NCBI GenBank assembly: GCA_963744305.1
Contig: CAVUTF010000024.1
Span: 62,001 to 126,000 of the forward strand
Origin: FEN-1219 sp963744305
GTDB lineage: Bacteria > Pseudomonadota > Gammaproteobacteria > Steroidobacterales > Rariloculaceae
Reading direction: 5' to 3'
Length of the DNA stretch: 64,000 nt
Shown piece after piece: positions 54,367 to 63,162 of the stretch; positions within the stretch are counted from its first letter, which is position 1, and each line of letters begins with the position of its first letter. The notes beneath the pieces were generated by a model that saw nothing but the letters and a program-made list of their open reading frames with translations, made no database searches and was not told the origin of the DNA. The position numbers and the translations under genes were made by a program.

Positions 54367-55446
54367 ATGAACGACGACAGACAACTACCGCATGCAGGCG
54401 CCGGCGATCTAGCGCGCATCGCGCTCTGCTTGTTCGACTCGCATCAACAGGGCGTGCCACTCGAGGACGCCGTCGAGCGGCGATTTGGTGCCGTACCAAG
54501 ACACCGACACTTGGTGCAGGTCGTGCGTGCTGCCGTCGATACACACACGACTTTGCCCGGCGATCCGGGCTCGGAGCTGACCGGCGCGCGTGCGATTGCG
54601 GCAAATTTCGTCGCACGTGTCCGACCGCTGAGTCTGCTCGGTCAGCTTGCAGTGGTTTCGGTTCCACCCAATATCGAACTGGCGTTCGTCGCTGCTTTGC
54701 CGGTGTTCGATTTGTCCAAGAAGCGAGCTCGCTACCGGCAGCAAAACCGACGTTCGGCCCGAGCACGGTGCTCGGACACAAGTCCATTAAGGGTCATGTT
54801 GTCATTTCCAAAGAGCTCGGACGGCACCCGCAGCCGTTGAGATCCTGACTCGCCTGATGGTCGACGGTGTTGTCGCAGCCACCGACCGCGCGTTGCTCGA
54901 CCCGAATGGCACCGCGTCTGATGCGAGACCGGGCTCGCTCGTCACCGAGGCCGATATGATCTACAGCGGCAGCGGCGCCAATGATGCGGCGACGCTCGAC
55001 AGTCTGCTCTGGTCGATGCTCGAGCATTTGATCGCGATCGGCGGCGGACTAAAGCGCGCTGCGTGGCTCTGCTCGACCCGCGTTGCCGCTGGGATCGCGT
55101 CGCTGCGCGACGTAAACGGCGGCCTCGCCTTCCCGACGCTCGGTGCAGTGGGTGGCAGTCTGTTCGGCATAAAGGTGCTCACGAGCGACTTCGTGGATAA
55201 CACCACGCTCGTGCTGGTCGACGCCGACGCATTGGCTGTTGCGGATACGGACACCGCGACCGTTTCGGTCTCCGACTCCGCACTCGTGCACTTGTCCGAT
55301 GACGGCCTAACACATCCGATTTCCGTGTTCTCGGCTGACGCGTTGGCGCTAAAAGTCGTCAGAGAGCTCGACTGGCAACTCAGCGGCGCCCGAGCGAGAT
55401 CGCCGCGACCAACCTCGAGCTGCCCGCCGGCGGCGTCACGGCGTAA
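54367..55446 (+). CDS. HK97-type phage major capsid protein (frameshifted)
   Basis: ATG 54367. The N-terminal segment reads GARAIAANFVARVRPLSLLG, VSVPPNIELAFVAALPVFD. After a frame change near 54705 it reads PTFGPSTVLGHKSIKGHVVI, SKEL. A second near 54840 gives LMVDGVVAATDRALLDPNG, AAWLCSTRVAAGIASL, LFGIKVLTSDFVDNTTLVLV, HPISVFSADALALKVVREL. A final change near 55385 leads to TNLELPAGGVTA and the stop at 55446. These are the P-domain and A-domain patterns of HK97-like capsids. About 360 aa; no protease or scaffold gene precedes it. Confidence 0.72.
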
Positions 55447-55451
55447 CGACG

Positions 55452-55715
55452 ATGACGAAGGGGGAGCGCAATGCGGTGGTTGAGTGCTTCGATGCGCTTG
55501 CCACCAAGATCCGCAGACTTGAGGCGCGCATTGACGCACTCGAGGGCGGTGGCGGTGGCAGCACGAAGCAAAGATGGGTGCACGGCGAGTGCTATCGCGC
55601 TGGCGTTGTCGTTGAGCATCGCGGCGTGCCTCTATCGAAGCAAGTCCTGGCACGGCGGCTCAGCCGGAATAGGTCGCCGCATATCTGGGAGTCGGTCAAC
55701 GAGCGTGGCCGATGA
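55452..55715 (+). CDS. Small phage protein with N-terminal coiled coil
   Basis: 87 aa from ATG 55452, five bases after the capsid stop. A helix/coiled coil (ECFDALATKIRRLEARIDAL) is followed by a Gly-rich hinge and QRWVHGECYRAGVVVEHRGV. In related phage proteins this latter part continues as a small carbohydrate-binding-like beta module; here the final stretch is probably out of frame. Role unknown. The stop overlaps the next ATG. Confidence 0.5.
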   Translation: MTKGERNAVVECFDALATKIRRLEARIDALEGGGGGSTKQRWVHGECYRAGVVVEHRGVPLSKQVLARRLSRNRSPHIWESVNERGR

Positions 55716-55930
55716 TTGCCGACGTCGCTGTTATCCCCGACGAGCGCCGCCGCACGCGTGCTGCGATCGAGCGCGCGCTGCAAGAAATTCGTGATTGCGG
55801 TTCCGTCATCACGTCATCGAGGACCGCTGCCGGCTCGTTGAAGGTAGCATATGTCGTCACCGCACGGCGGCGGGGAATGGTGGGTACGGCGATCGACCCG
55901 GCACGAACGCTCGAGCGCGCGCGAGATTGA
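55712..55930 (+). CDS. Small head-region protein
   Basis: 72 aa from ATG 55712 (ATGA with previous gene). MIADVAVIPDERRRTRAAIE, RALQEIRDCGSVITSSRTAA, GSLKVAYVVTARRRGM. No family recognised. The position right after the capsid gene is where head-tail connectors usually lie. Confidence 0.4.
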   Translation: MIADVAVIPDERRRTRAAIERALQEIRDCGSVITSSRTAAGSLKVAYVVTARRRGMVGTAIDPARTLERARD

Positions 55931-56025
55931 CGGTATGCCACTCGAGCTTAACGATGCACAGACTCGAACCGACCCAGCTCCGGCGGCGAATACTGTCAAT
56001 CAGCGCGAGCGAATAAAATCATTGT

Positions 56026-56613
56026 ATGTACAGAAGAAAGGACGCGCCAGGACTGCCGAGGCTGATCGGAATGGTTCCAGAAGCGGAGCGAGGCGCTGCG
56101 TGGCATATCGAGCTGTTGTTCTCCAACATGGACAGCTACGTCGAGAAGTTTCATGCCGCGATTAGCCTGTTCGTTATTGCTAAGACGCCTGAGGCCCTAG
56201 TACTAACCGATCGCGATACGGTTGCTGGTTGGCGTCGTCTCGCCGCAACAGACGGCGCAATGACTATCTATCACTTCGCGAAGTGCTTCGAGGCGATCAA
56301 AGCCGAGTGCCATGCGCATCCGACGATCACCGGCCTTGTCGATCGGGAGCTCGTGAGAGCCGCCACGAGATTGTTCAACGAGAAGGTTTCCTCATGCGAA
56401 GAAATGCGAGACAGCGTAGCCCACGTTGCCGACAAAGCCAGAACGCCGGAATCGCTAGATAGCGGCTCCTTGAAAGGCGAGCACAGGATCCCTGGCGGCC
56501 TCAAGACTGGGCCCGAAAGCTACACGTTCATCTGCGAGTATTTCCATGGTGACACGTTCATGAGGACGCATGAGGGTTATCTGCCGTCTATGACGTTACG
56601 GAGGAGACGCTAA
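56026..56613 (+). CDS. Cargo protein with HEPN-like Rx4H motif
   Basis: 195 aa, intact, in a stretch clearly poorer in GC than its neighbours. Mostly helical: AWHIELLFSNMDSYVEKFHA, FVIAKTPEALVLTDRDTVAG, MTIYHFAKCFEAIKAECHAH, LVRAATRLFNEKVSSCEEMR. EMRDSVAHVADKA carries R-D-x3-H (Arg, polar, three residues, His), the motif of HEPN ribonucleases. I do not recognise the family by name. It interrupts the capsid/terminase module, typical of acquired cargo. Starts at 56026 or ATG 56071; neither has a good Shine-Dalgarno. Confidence 0.5.
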   Translation: MYRRKDAPGLPRLIGMVPEAERGAAWHIELLFSNMDSYVEKFHAAISLFVIAKTPEALVLTDRDTVAGWRRLAATDGAMTIYHFAKCFEAIKAECHAHPTITGLVDRELVRAATRLFNEKVSSCEEMRDSVAHVADKARTPESLDSGSLKGEHRIPGGLKTGPESYTFICEYFHGDTFMRTHEGYLPSMTLRRRR

Positions 56614-56811
56614 GGTCCCTCGAGGCGGTCAGGGATCAGATAGTCCAGGCGTTTCAGCCAACCTCAAAACGTTTAGCGCTGGAACGAGGATTTGACAGGG
56701 GCCGCGGGGGAGACCATTGTCTCGACTCGCTGCCAACCGACACCGCGCAATGGGAATCCTTTTTCCACGGGAGTTGCCAAGGCGGTTGAAACCGCGGTAA
56801 CGTGACGGTCC
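56614..56811. other. Spacer between cargo and terminase genes
   Basis: About 200 bp without a gene. It precedes the terminase gene and may hold its promoter; no clear boxes seen. Confidence 0.3.
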
Positions 56812-57209
56812 ATGAAGCCGACGACCGCACCGCGACCGCCGCGACACCTGAAGCGCTCCGGGCGCGAACTATTCCGTGACGTGCAGAAGGAATATGCGAT
56901 CAGTGATCCGGCCGGGCTCGCTCTGCTCACGACTGCGGCCGAGTGCCTCGACCGTGTGCGTGAGGCGCAACGAGCGATTGCGAAACATGGCGCGATCAAC
57001 GTTGATCGCTATGGCGGCGCTCGCATGAGTCCGGCGTGCGTGCTGGAACGCGACGCGCGCGCGCAGTTTCTCGCGTCGCTGAAGCAACTGAACCTCGACC
57101 TGGACCCCATTGCGGACAGGCCATTCCGACTTCAAGCGAAAGACTCGGAGTACAGTCAGGCCGCTCCGCTCCACCGAGATCGACGCCGAAACTGCACACC
57201 GTCTCCTGA
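56812..57209 (+). CDS. Phage terminase small subunit, P27-like (frameshift near 3' end)
   Basis: ATG 56812. PPRHLKRSGRELFRDVQKEY, LALLTTAAECLDRVREAQRA, KHGAINVDRYGGARMSPACV, RDARAQFLASLKQLNLDLD: the P27/HK97 TerS pattern (P-x-x-L-x-x-x-G-x-x-L-W/F ... E-x-x-D-R ... R-x-A-x-x-x-F-x-x-x-L-x-x-L-x-L). A frame change near 57110 leads to the basic tail (SSERLGVQSGRSAPPR) and TGA 57207-57209. TerS recognises the packaging site and needs a large subunit, absent here, so a helper phage's TerL is expected. Confidence 0.72.
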
Positions 57210-57579
57210 CGGCCGAGCTGTGCTTTCGGAGCGCGATTGTTCGTTGTGGCGGGAGCACGGCGCTGCGTTGGTCGCTGATTGGATCGCTGATTATCCTGGG
57301 CGCCGACCATGTTCCTGGTGGCAATACTCGGCGCCGGAGCCGCGTCGGCAGCTCGGCGGTCACGGTGTGCTGATTTCCGAGCGATGGCGAAACATGCGGC
57401 AGCCGTTTTTGCGTGGTGTGCCAGATTTCTTCGAGATCGACGCGGACTCTCCGCCGACATTCGAGGCCGAGGCAGCCTACTTGGTGCGGCTTCGCTTACT
57501 CGTTCCCGGCGAGCGCTCGCGCATCCCGGCGTCCGCATTCGAGCCGGAGCTCGTGCGCGACGAGGACGACGCCGCATGA
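57151..57579 (+). CDS. Conserved terminase-linked phage protein (start approximate, frameshift)
   Basis: STEIDAETAHRLLTAELCFR in one frame, then after a change near 57225 LWREHGAALVADWIADYPGR, WWQYSAPEPRRQLGGHGVLI, DSPPTFEAEAAYLVRLRLLV, PGERSRIPASAFEPELVRDE to the TGA at 57579. The pattern 'W-W-x-Y-x-A-P-E-P-R ... F-E-x-E-A-x-Y-L-x-R-x-x-L-L-x-P-G-E ... F-E-P-E' is known from small proteins next to terminase genes in prophages. Function unknown. No start codon is visible in the N-terminal frame, so the 5' end is approximate. Confidence 0.55.
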   Translation, partial: YSQAAPLHRDRRRNCTPSPDGRAVLSERDCSLWREHGAALVADWIADYPGRRPCSWWQYSAPEPRRQLGGHGVLISERWRNMRQPFLRGVPDFFEIDADSPPTFEAEAAYLVRLRLLVPGERSRIPASAFEPELVRDEDDAA

Positions 57580-57599
57580 TTGGCGCACGCGACAGTTCG

Positions 57600-58160
57600 T
57601 TGTGACGATGGGAATGCTCAACGCGACACCGTGGCCAGTGTTGTTGCGAGCGTGCGAGCGTAGAGGCCTTCGCCGCCACCGTTCGAGCCGCCGGCAGAGA
57701 TGGCGCGGTTAGATCGGTGCTTGTCACGCCGCAACGGCTCCAGCAATTGCCAAACCTAGCCGGTAAGCCGCCGTCGCGGGCAAAGCGCAAGGTGGGCAAG
57801 CGTGTCGAGCCTATGCGTAAGCGTCGGATCGTTCCCGGCTCGCGAATCGTGGTTAACCCGCGGCTGGAAGGCAGTGGCAGGAAGCGACCGCGCAGCAGCG
57901 GGAGAAGCTCAAGCGCAACGGGTCGGGGTCTTTACCGAAAGGTAGAACAGCGACGGTGCCGAGCAGGAGAGCGAGCGCGAGCGCATTCGCAAGCAGTTAC
58001 GCCGTATGGTGGCGCGACGTGCTCGCCAGCTTGCGCGTGAGGCCTTGGTACAGCAGCAGACGCAGGCTTCTGCGGTGAACGCCGATCCCAAGCCTCGCCG
58101 GCCGATGCGCCGGAATCGGCCGCGTATAACGTCGCGTGAGCCGAGATCGCGGGCCGACCC
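57600..58160 (+). other. Probable frameshifted basic protein gene(s), not recognised
   Basis: Plus-strand pieces look coding but change frame: FAATVRAAGRDGAVRSVLVT, QRLQQLPNLAGKPPSRAKRK, RIVPGSRIVVNPRLEG, then IRKQLRRMVARRARQLAREA. The last is a long Arg-rich amphipathic helix. I cannot join them into a known family. In the position of a portal or packaging gene, but no portal or ATPase motif is seen. Confidence 0.3.
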
Positions 58161-58385
58161 TTACTCGGGGTCGACCGAGGATGCTAGGTTTCCTTCTGTT
58201 CCTTCAGTACGACGGACAAAGCCCTCGGCGTGCAGGTTGGTCAACAAGAATAGCGCTCGTTCCTTCTGGTCGACGAGATGGGCCAGCCTTCGGTGATACT
58301 CAGTCAACGCACGATCGAGCCCGTCGAAAATCTCGGCCGCTTCCTTGGCTGCTGCCGCGTGTTTCTCTTCGTTTATCTCAGGCAT
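58161..58385 (-). CDS. Small helical hypothetical protein at the right end of the element
   Basis: 74 aa, intact, the only leftward gene in the element. MPEINEEKHAAAAKEAAEIF, DGLDRALTEYHRRLAHLVDQ, KERALFLLTNLHAEGFVRRT: a helical hairpin with heptad-like spacing. Opposite orientation near attR is where satellites often keep a regulator or accessory gene. Not recognised. Confidence 0.5.
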   Translation of the reverse strand: MPEINEEKHAAAAKEAAEIFDGLDRALTEYHRRLAHLVDQKERALFLLTNLHAEGFVRRTEGTEGNLASSVDPE

Positions 58386-58441
58386 TGCTGCACCGCCTTC
58401 CGGGTCGATCGACGGCAGTCAGCAAAGGCAAGAAAGCGGCC

Positions 58442-58462
58442 AAACTGCCACGAAACTGCCAC
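58442..58462. repeat. Possible integrase arm-site repeats near attR
   Basis: Two direct copies of AAACTGCCAC (58442-58451 and 58453-58462), 11 bp apart, 50 bp from the core repeat. One-turn spacing near an attachment core is typical of arm-type integrase sites. Inference only. Confidence 0.35.
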
Positions 58463-58511
58463 TAAAAACTTTCTGTTCTGCGCTGACTCCGGCCTAACTC
58501 GCTGATTTGAT

Positions 58512-58560
58512 TTGGTCGGGGCGACAGGATTTGAACCTGCGACCCCTTGCACCCCATGCA
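58512..58560. repeat. attR: 49-bp core within tRNA-Pro
   Basis: Identical to 48089-48137. It forms the 3' part (including encoded CCA) of the intact tRNA-Pro gene. Integration thus left a whole tRNA gene on the right side. Confidence 0.9.
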
Positions 58561-58589
58561 AGTGCGCTACCAGGCTGCGCCACGCCCCG
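58513..58589 (-). tRNA. tRNA-Pro(GGG)
   Basis: 77 nt on the minus strand with encoded CCA. The acceptor stem CGGGGCG pairs with CGCCCCG, the D arm is GCGCAGCCTGGTAGCGC, the anticodon stem CTTGC/GCAAG encloses loop ATGGGGT (anticodon GGG), and the T arm is GCAGG TTCAAAT CCTGT. It lies downstream of merR as in many Gammaproteobacteria and is the integration site of the element. Confidence 0.95.
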
Positions 58590-58674
58590 ACCGAGGCTGC
58601 AAAGTGTAGCGGCAAACGCCGGAGATCGTGAGCCTTCGAGGCCGGCGCCCGAACGCGCCCGAGGTTGGACGCGC

Positions 58675-59032
58675 CTAGCGGCGCAGCAGCTTCAGGACGT
58701 CCTCGAGCTCGGCGCGGACCTGGCGGATGATCTGCTGGCTCTGGGTCGATGTCGGTGCGGGCCTCGTCGCCCATGAGCCTCTGGCGAGCCCCGCCGATCG
58801 TGAATCCCTCTTCGTAAAGCAGGCTGCGGATCTGGCGGATGATCAGCACGTCCTGGCGCTGGTAGTAGCGCCGGTTGCCGCGGCGTTTGACCGGCTTCAG
58901 CTGCGGGAATTCTTGCTCCCAGTAACGCAGCACGTGCGGCTTGACGCCGCACAGCTCGCTGACTTCACCGATCGTGAAGTAACGCTTACCCGGGATCGGA
59001 GGGAGGTCGTCGTTATTCCCGGGTTCCAGCAT
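58675..59032 (-). CDS. MerR-family transcriptional regulator (frameshift near C-terminus)
   Basis: From ATG 59032, which lies inside the end of ihfA (20-bp overlap). The HTH is KRYFTIGEVSELCGVKPHVL, then RYWEQEFPQLKPVKRRGNRR, YYQRQDVLIIRQIRSLLYEE and GFTIGGARQRLMGDEA. A base change near 58742 restores the coiled-coil end IIRQVRAELEDVLKLLRR, stop at 58675. About 118 aa. This short MerR protein is regularly encoded after ihfA; its targets are unknown. Confidence 0.82.
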
Positions 59033-59312
59033 ATGCCTCGACTCGCGCTTTTAGTTTTTGGCCTGGGCGGAACGTCACGACGCGGCGAGCCGTGATCGGG
59101 ATTTCTTCGCCCGTTTTTGGATTGCGTCCTGGCCGTTTGTTCTTGTCACGCAAATCGAAGTTTCCGAATCCGGAAAGCTTGACTTGTTCCCCGACGGCTA
59201 GCGCAGCTCGTAGATCTTCGAAGAACGAATCGACGAGCTCACGTGCTTCCCGTTTGTTCAAACCGAGCTCGTTGAACAACGACTCGGCCATGTTCGCTTT
59301 CGTTAGTGCCAT
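59013..59312 (-). CDS. ihfA: Integration host factor subunit alpha
   Basis: 99 aa, intact. MALTKANMAESLFNELGLNK, REARELVDSFFEDLRAALAV, KLSGFGNFDLRDKNKRPGRN, PKTGEEIPITARRVVTFRPG: the HU/IHF fold with the DNA-intercalating beta arm (RPGRNPKTGEEIPI). With the beta subunit it bends DNA in replication, recombination and transcription. It follows pheT by 22 bp, as in Escherichia coli. Confidence 0.95.
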   Translation of the reverse strand: MALTKANMAESLFNELGLNKREARELVDSFFEDLRAALAVGEQVKLSGFGNFDLRDKNKRPGRNPKTGEEIPITARRVVTFRPGQKLKARVEAYAGTRE

Positions 59313-59334
59313 AACGGTTCGGCGTCAGATTGTG

Positions 59335-61743
59335 TTAGGTTCTTATTGTCGCCCCGAACTCACGCTCGAGACGGCTGCATTACGGATCGCATCGTTTGAT
59401 CTGCGTCGTCGTCAGTAAGCGTGCGATGATGCGTCCTGCAAAATCAAGCCTAAACCCGATGCTTTTTCGCCTTGAATCTACCCGCTTGCCGCGGTATACG
59501 TCGAAAACCACGATATTTTGGAGCAGATTCCCGGCCGCGGCGCGGACCGCTTTCGATCAAAGCGTTCGCCGCTAATCTGCTCGTCGACGACGATCGCGAG
59601 ATCTCGCCGGATCGACGGAAATCTCGAGTAGTTCTTGAATGCAGGACGCGCTTGCCGCGAAAGTCGCATCGAGCTGCAGCGCGAACACGACGGCCGACCG
59701 TTTCTTGTCGACGCGCCGTTGCAACTCCGGATGCAGCGACGCCGAGCCAACCGACGGCATTCCCGTCACGCATGATTTGCGCAGTTCGGCCCGGGCTCAA
59801 CGCGGGATGCGTAGCCGGCTTCGAATCGTAAAGTCGGCTCCGCACCCAGTGACGGACAGCAACGCTTCGACGTCTCCCTTCACGTCGAAATAGTCCGACG
59901 TCTGCGCTCGCGCCGTCCCAATGCTCGGGCGAGCGAGATCCGAGGGATAATCCCGCGAGCACGGCGCTTTGCGCGCACGCGTCCTCCCTCGGCGGCGAAC
60001 TGCGGCCCGAGCTCGAACAGCCGCACTCGGCTGCGCTGGTGACTGAGGTTATGTCGTGCCGACCTGGAGCAACCCCGGCCACAGCGAGCTGCCGCAGCAC
60101 GGCCATGTCGCTCGCGATCGGGTTGGTCAGTCGCACGTGGCGCTGCCCGGATTGACCGCGTGCGTCGAGCTCCGGATCGACGAAGCTGTAAGTGATTGCC
60201 TCCGTATAGCCACGTCCGACAAGGAGATCCGCCAGGCGGTCCGGTTCGATCCGGGTTTCGGTCGTCGGAGCGAGGCGTTCGGTTGCGGCGCCCGGGGTGG
60301 CCGGAATCGCGTCGTAGCCGAACATTCGGCCGACCTCCTCGATCAGGTCCTCCTCGATCGCAGACGTCGAATCGAAACGCTCGGCGGGGTAACGAGCCAA
60401 TCGCCGGCACGCCTTTCGACGCGCATCTCGAGACCGCGTCGAACATGCGTTCGACCCGCGCATCGGGCACCGTCATGCCGAGCACGGCGTCGAGTCGCTC
60501 GCGACGAAGCGCAACTTGCGCGCGCTGCAGGCAGATCGGCCTTACGCTCGGCGACGATCGATCGGACCGGCTTGGCCGCCGCAGATCTGCAGCAGCAGCT
60601 CCGTCGCACGCTCGATCGCGCGTGGCTGTCTGTGCCGGGTCGACGCCGCGCTCGAAGCGCAGCGACGCATCCGTGTGCAACGCATAACGCCGTGCGCGTC
60701 CCGCGATCGCCTGCGGCGAGAAGAACGCGCCCTCGAGCAGAATGTCCGTAGTCGTCGGGCGACACGGCCGTCGACTTGGCCGCCCATGATGCCAGCCAAG
60801 CCGACCGGTCCGCGAGACGTCCGCGATCACGAGCAGTCGTCGGCGAGATCTACGCGCCGGCCGTCGAGAAGAACGATCAGATTCTCGCCGCTCGTCGCGA
60901 GCCGCACCTCGATGCGTGCCGTCGAGCTTCGCGAGGTCGTATGCGTGCAGGGGCTGGCCGAGCTCGAGCATCACATAGTTCGTGACGTCAACGATCGGGT
61001 GAATCGGGCGCAGCCCGGCGCGGCGCAGGCGCTCGCGGAGCCAAAGCGGTGAGCTACCCCGGTTGTTGACGCCCGCGCACGATTCTGCCCGCGAAGCGCG
61101 GACAGCGCGCGCCCGGCTTCGAGCTCGATCGGGAACGAGTCGCGCAGCGTGGCTGCGGGAACCGCCGCTTGGAATGGCCGCAGCGGCGCTTCATCGCGTG
61201 CTGCGATCTCGCGCGCGATCCCGAGCACGCTGAAGCAGTCGCCCCGGTTCGGCGTAACGTTGACCTCGAGTACCGCATCGTCGAGGCGCAGATACTCCGC
61301 GAGCGGCGTCCCGAGCGGCGCATCGGCGTCGGGAGCTCCAGTAGCCCGTCCACGTCGTCCGGGATCTCGAGCTCTTTGCCCGAGCACAGCATGCCGGCCG
61401 AGGCCACGTTGCGGAGCTCCGCGGCGCGATCTCCGTGCCGTCCGGGAGGCGGGCGCCCGACGCGCGCAAATGGCGCCTCGATGCCCGGGGCGACGTTCGG
61501 CGCACCGCAGACGACCTGATGGCGCCGTATCGCCGTCGTCGACGACGCAGAGCCGTCAACCGGTCTGCGTTCGGATGCGACTGCACGGAGACGACCTGCG
61601 CAACCACGACGTTGTCGAGCGCGGGACCCGCCCTCATGACCTCCTCCACCTCGAGGCCCGCCGTGGTCAAAGAGGCGGCCAGCCGCTGCGGGTCGGCAGC
61701 GACCTCCACCCAATCTCTCAACCATTCGACGATTGACGCGCAC
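59335..61743 (-). CDS. pheT: Phenylalanine--tRNA ligase beta subunit (many frameshifts)
   Basis: Start region at 61743, out of frame after three codons, then SIVEWLRDWVEVAADPQRLA, LTTAGLEVEEVMRAGPALDN, VVVAQVVSVQSHPNADRLTA (tRNA-binding OB domain). Later come EVNVTPNRGDCFSVLGIARE, MLELGQPLHAYDLAKLDG, DLIEEVGRMFGYDAIPATPG, YTEAITYSFVDPEL, TNPIASDMAVLRQ and FPSIRRDLAIVVDE, ending RLEREFGATIRT at 59335. About 800 codons, the usual length, with ten or more frame changes. Makes the (alpha-beta)2 synthetase with PheS. Essential, so the breaks are almost surely sequence errors. Confidence 0.9.
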
Positions 61744-61762
61744 GGTGCCGGCTCCTGTGGGC

Positions 61763-62757
61763 CTATGCGAACTGTTCTAGAAACCGCAGGTCGTTCTCGA
61801 AGAACAGCGCGCAGGTCGTCGACGCCATAGCGCAGCATCGTGAGCCGCTCGACGCCCATACCGAACGCGTAGCCCTTGAACTCGGCGGGGTCGACGCCGG
61901 CGTTGCGCAACACGTTCGGATGCACCATCCCGCAGCCCAGGATCTCGAGCCACCGTCCGGACTCCGGAACGCACGTCGACCTCGGCCGACGGCTCGGTGA
62001 ACGGAAAATACGACGGCCGGAAACGCAGCTCGCACGTCCCGCTCGAAGAACTTCGACACGAAGTCGTAAAGCAGCGACTTCAGGTTAGCAAAGCTGACGC
62101 CGCGGTCGACTGACGAGCCCTTCGACCTGCGTGAACATCGGCGTGTGCGTGAGGTCGGAGTCGCGTCGATACACGCGGCCTGGGGCGATCAGGCGGATCG
62201 GCGCGCCGTGCAGCTTGCATCGCCCGGATCTGCACCGGCGACGTGTGCGTGCGCAGCAGCAGGCCGGAATCGACGTAAAACGTGTCGTGCATCGCACGCG
62301 CCGGATGGTCCTCCGGTATGTTGAGCGCCGTGAAGTTGTGGAAGTCGTCTTCGACCTCTGGGCCCGTGTGGACTTCGAAACCGGCGTGACTCAAGATCGC
62401 GACCATGCGCCGCAGCGTGCGCCGCACGGGATGCACATTGCCGATGCGCTGGCCGCGGCCCGGCAGCGTAACGTCGAGCGCCTGGGTGGCCAGCTCCGCG
62501 GCGAGCCGCGCGCTGTCCAGCGCCTCGCGGCGCGCTCGATTGCGCTGGTCGAGCGCTGCCTTTGCGGTCGTTGATCTCTTTGCCGGCAGCCGGAATGAGC
62601 TGCCGGCGGCAACTTGCCGAGCTCTCGAAGCTGTAGCCGTGAAAAGGCCCTTCTTGCCGAGGATATTGCACGCGCACGGCATCGAGCTCGGCCAGGTCGT
62701 CGCGCGGCACCGACCGCACTTCGCGCCTGCTCGAGCAGCTGAGCGATCGCTGCTCAC
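61763..62757 (-). CDS. pheS: Phenylalanine--tRNA ligase alpha subunit (frameshifted)
   Basis: N-terminal coiled coil in mixed frames (DDLAELDAVRVQ, LGKKGLFTA), then VTLPGRGQRIGNVHPV, AILSHAGFEVHTGPEVEDDF, HNFTALNIPEDHPARAMHDT, FYVDSGLLLRTHTSPVQIRA (motif 2 region), MVHPNVLRNAGVDPAEFKGY, AFGMGVERLTMLRYGVDDLR (motif 3) and the end LFFENDLRFLEQFA at 61763. About 330 codons. At least four frame changes. pheT follows after 19 bp. Start approximate (GTG 62757). Confidence 0.9.
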
Positions 62758-62784
62758 TGCGTTCGCCTCGTTCGCCTGAAAAGT

Positions 62785-63152
62785 CTACGCGGCTCGCGAG
62801 CGCTTCTTTCGGCCGCGCTTGCGAGCGCGGCGAAGCGCCTCTTGATCGTGCACCGCGATGTCGGCCAGGACCTTGCGATCGACCTCGATCTGACGCCAGC
62901 GAAAGCCCATTGATCAGCCGACTGTACGACAACCCGTTCGTGCGCGCCGCCGCATTGATGCGGGTGATCCACAACGTGCGGAATTCGCGCTTGCGCACGC
63001 GGCGGTCGCGGATACGCGTATTGACCGGCTTTGATGACGGCCTGTTTCGCGGCTCTGAAGATCTTGCCGCGTGCGTCGTAGTAACCCTTCGCCTTGCCGA
63101 GCAGCTTGCGGTGGCGCGCCTTCGCGGTGACGCCTCGTTTGACTCTGGCCAT
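62785..63152 (-). CDS. rplT: 50S ribosomal protein L20 (two frameshifts)
   Basis: From ATG 63152 after AGGAGAGA: ARVKRGVTAKARHRKLLGKA, KGYYDARGKIFRAAKQAVIK. After a shift near 63010 comes RDRRVRKREFRTLWITRINA, AARTNGLSYSRLINGL. After another near 62900 comes VDRKVLADIAVHDQEALRRA and the TAG at 62785-62787. The restored size of about 120 aa is normal. L20 also represses its own operon in translation in related bacteria. Confidence 0.93.
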
Positions 63153-63162
63153 CGTTCTCTCC

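Larger units (their letters stand above)
48089..58560. mobile_element. Integrated capsid-encoding phage-satellite-like element at tRNA-Pro
   Basis: About 10.4 kb bounded by identical 49-bp direct repeats (48089-48137 and 58512-58560) that match the 3' half of tRNA-Pro. Contents in order: tyrosine integrase, zinc-ribbon protein, HTH protein, small ORFs, primase-polymerase/DUF3987 protein, palindromic candidate origin, small zinc protein, AlpA-type regulator, HK97-type capsid, small head-region proteins, HEPN-like cargo, P27-type terminase small subunit and a terminase-linked hypothetical. Portal, protease, large terminase, tail and lysis genes were not found. This fits a satellite that replicates itself but borrows helper phage parts. 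Many genes are joined by ATGA/GTGA overlaps. Confidence 0.85.
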
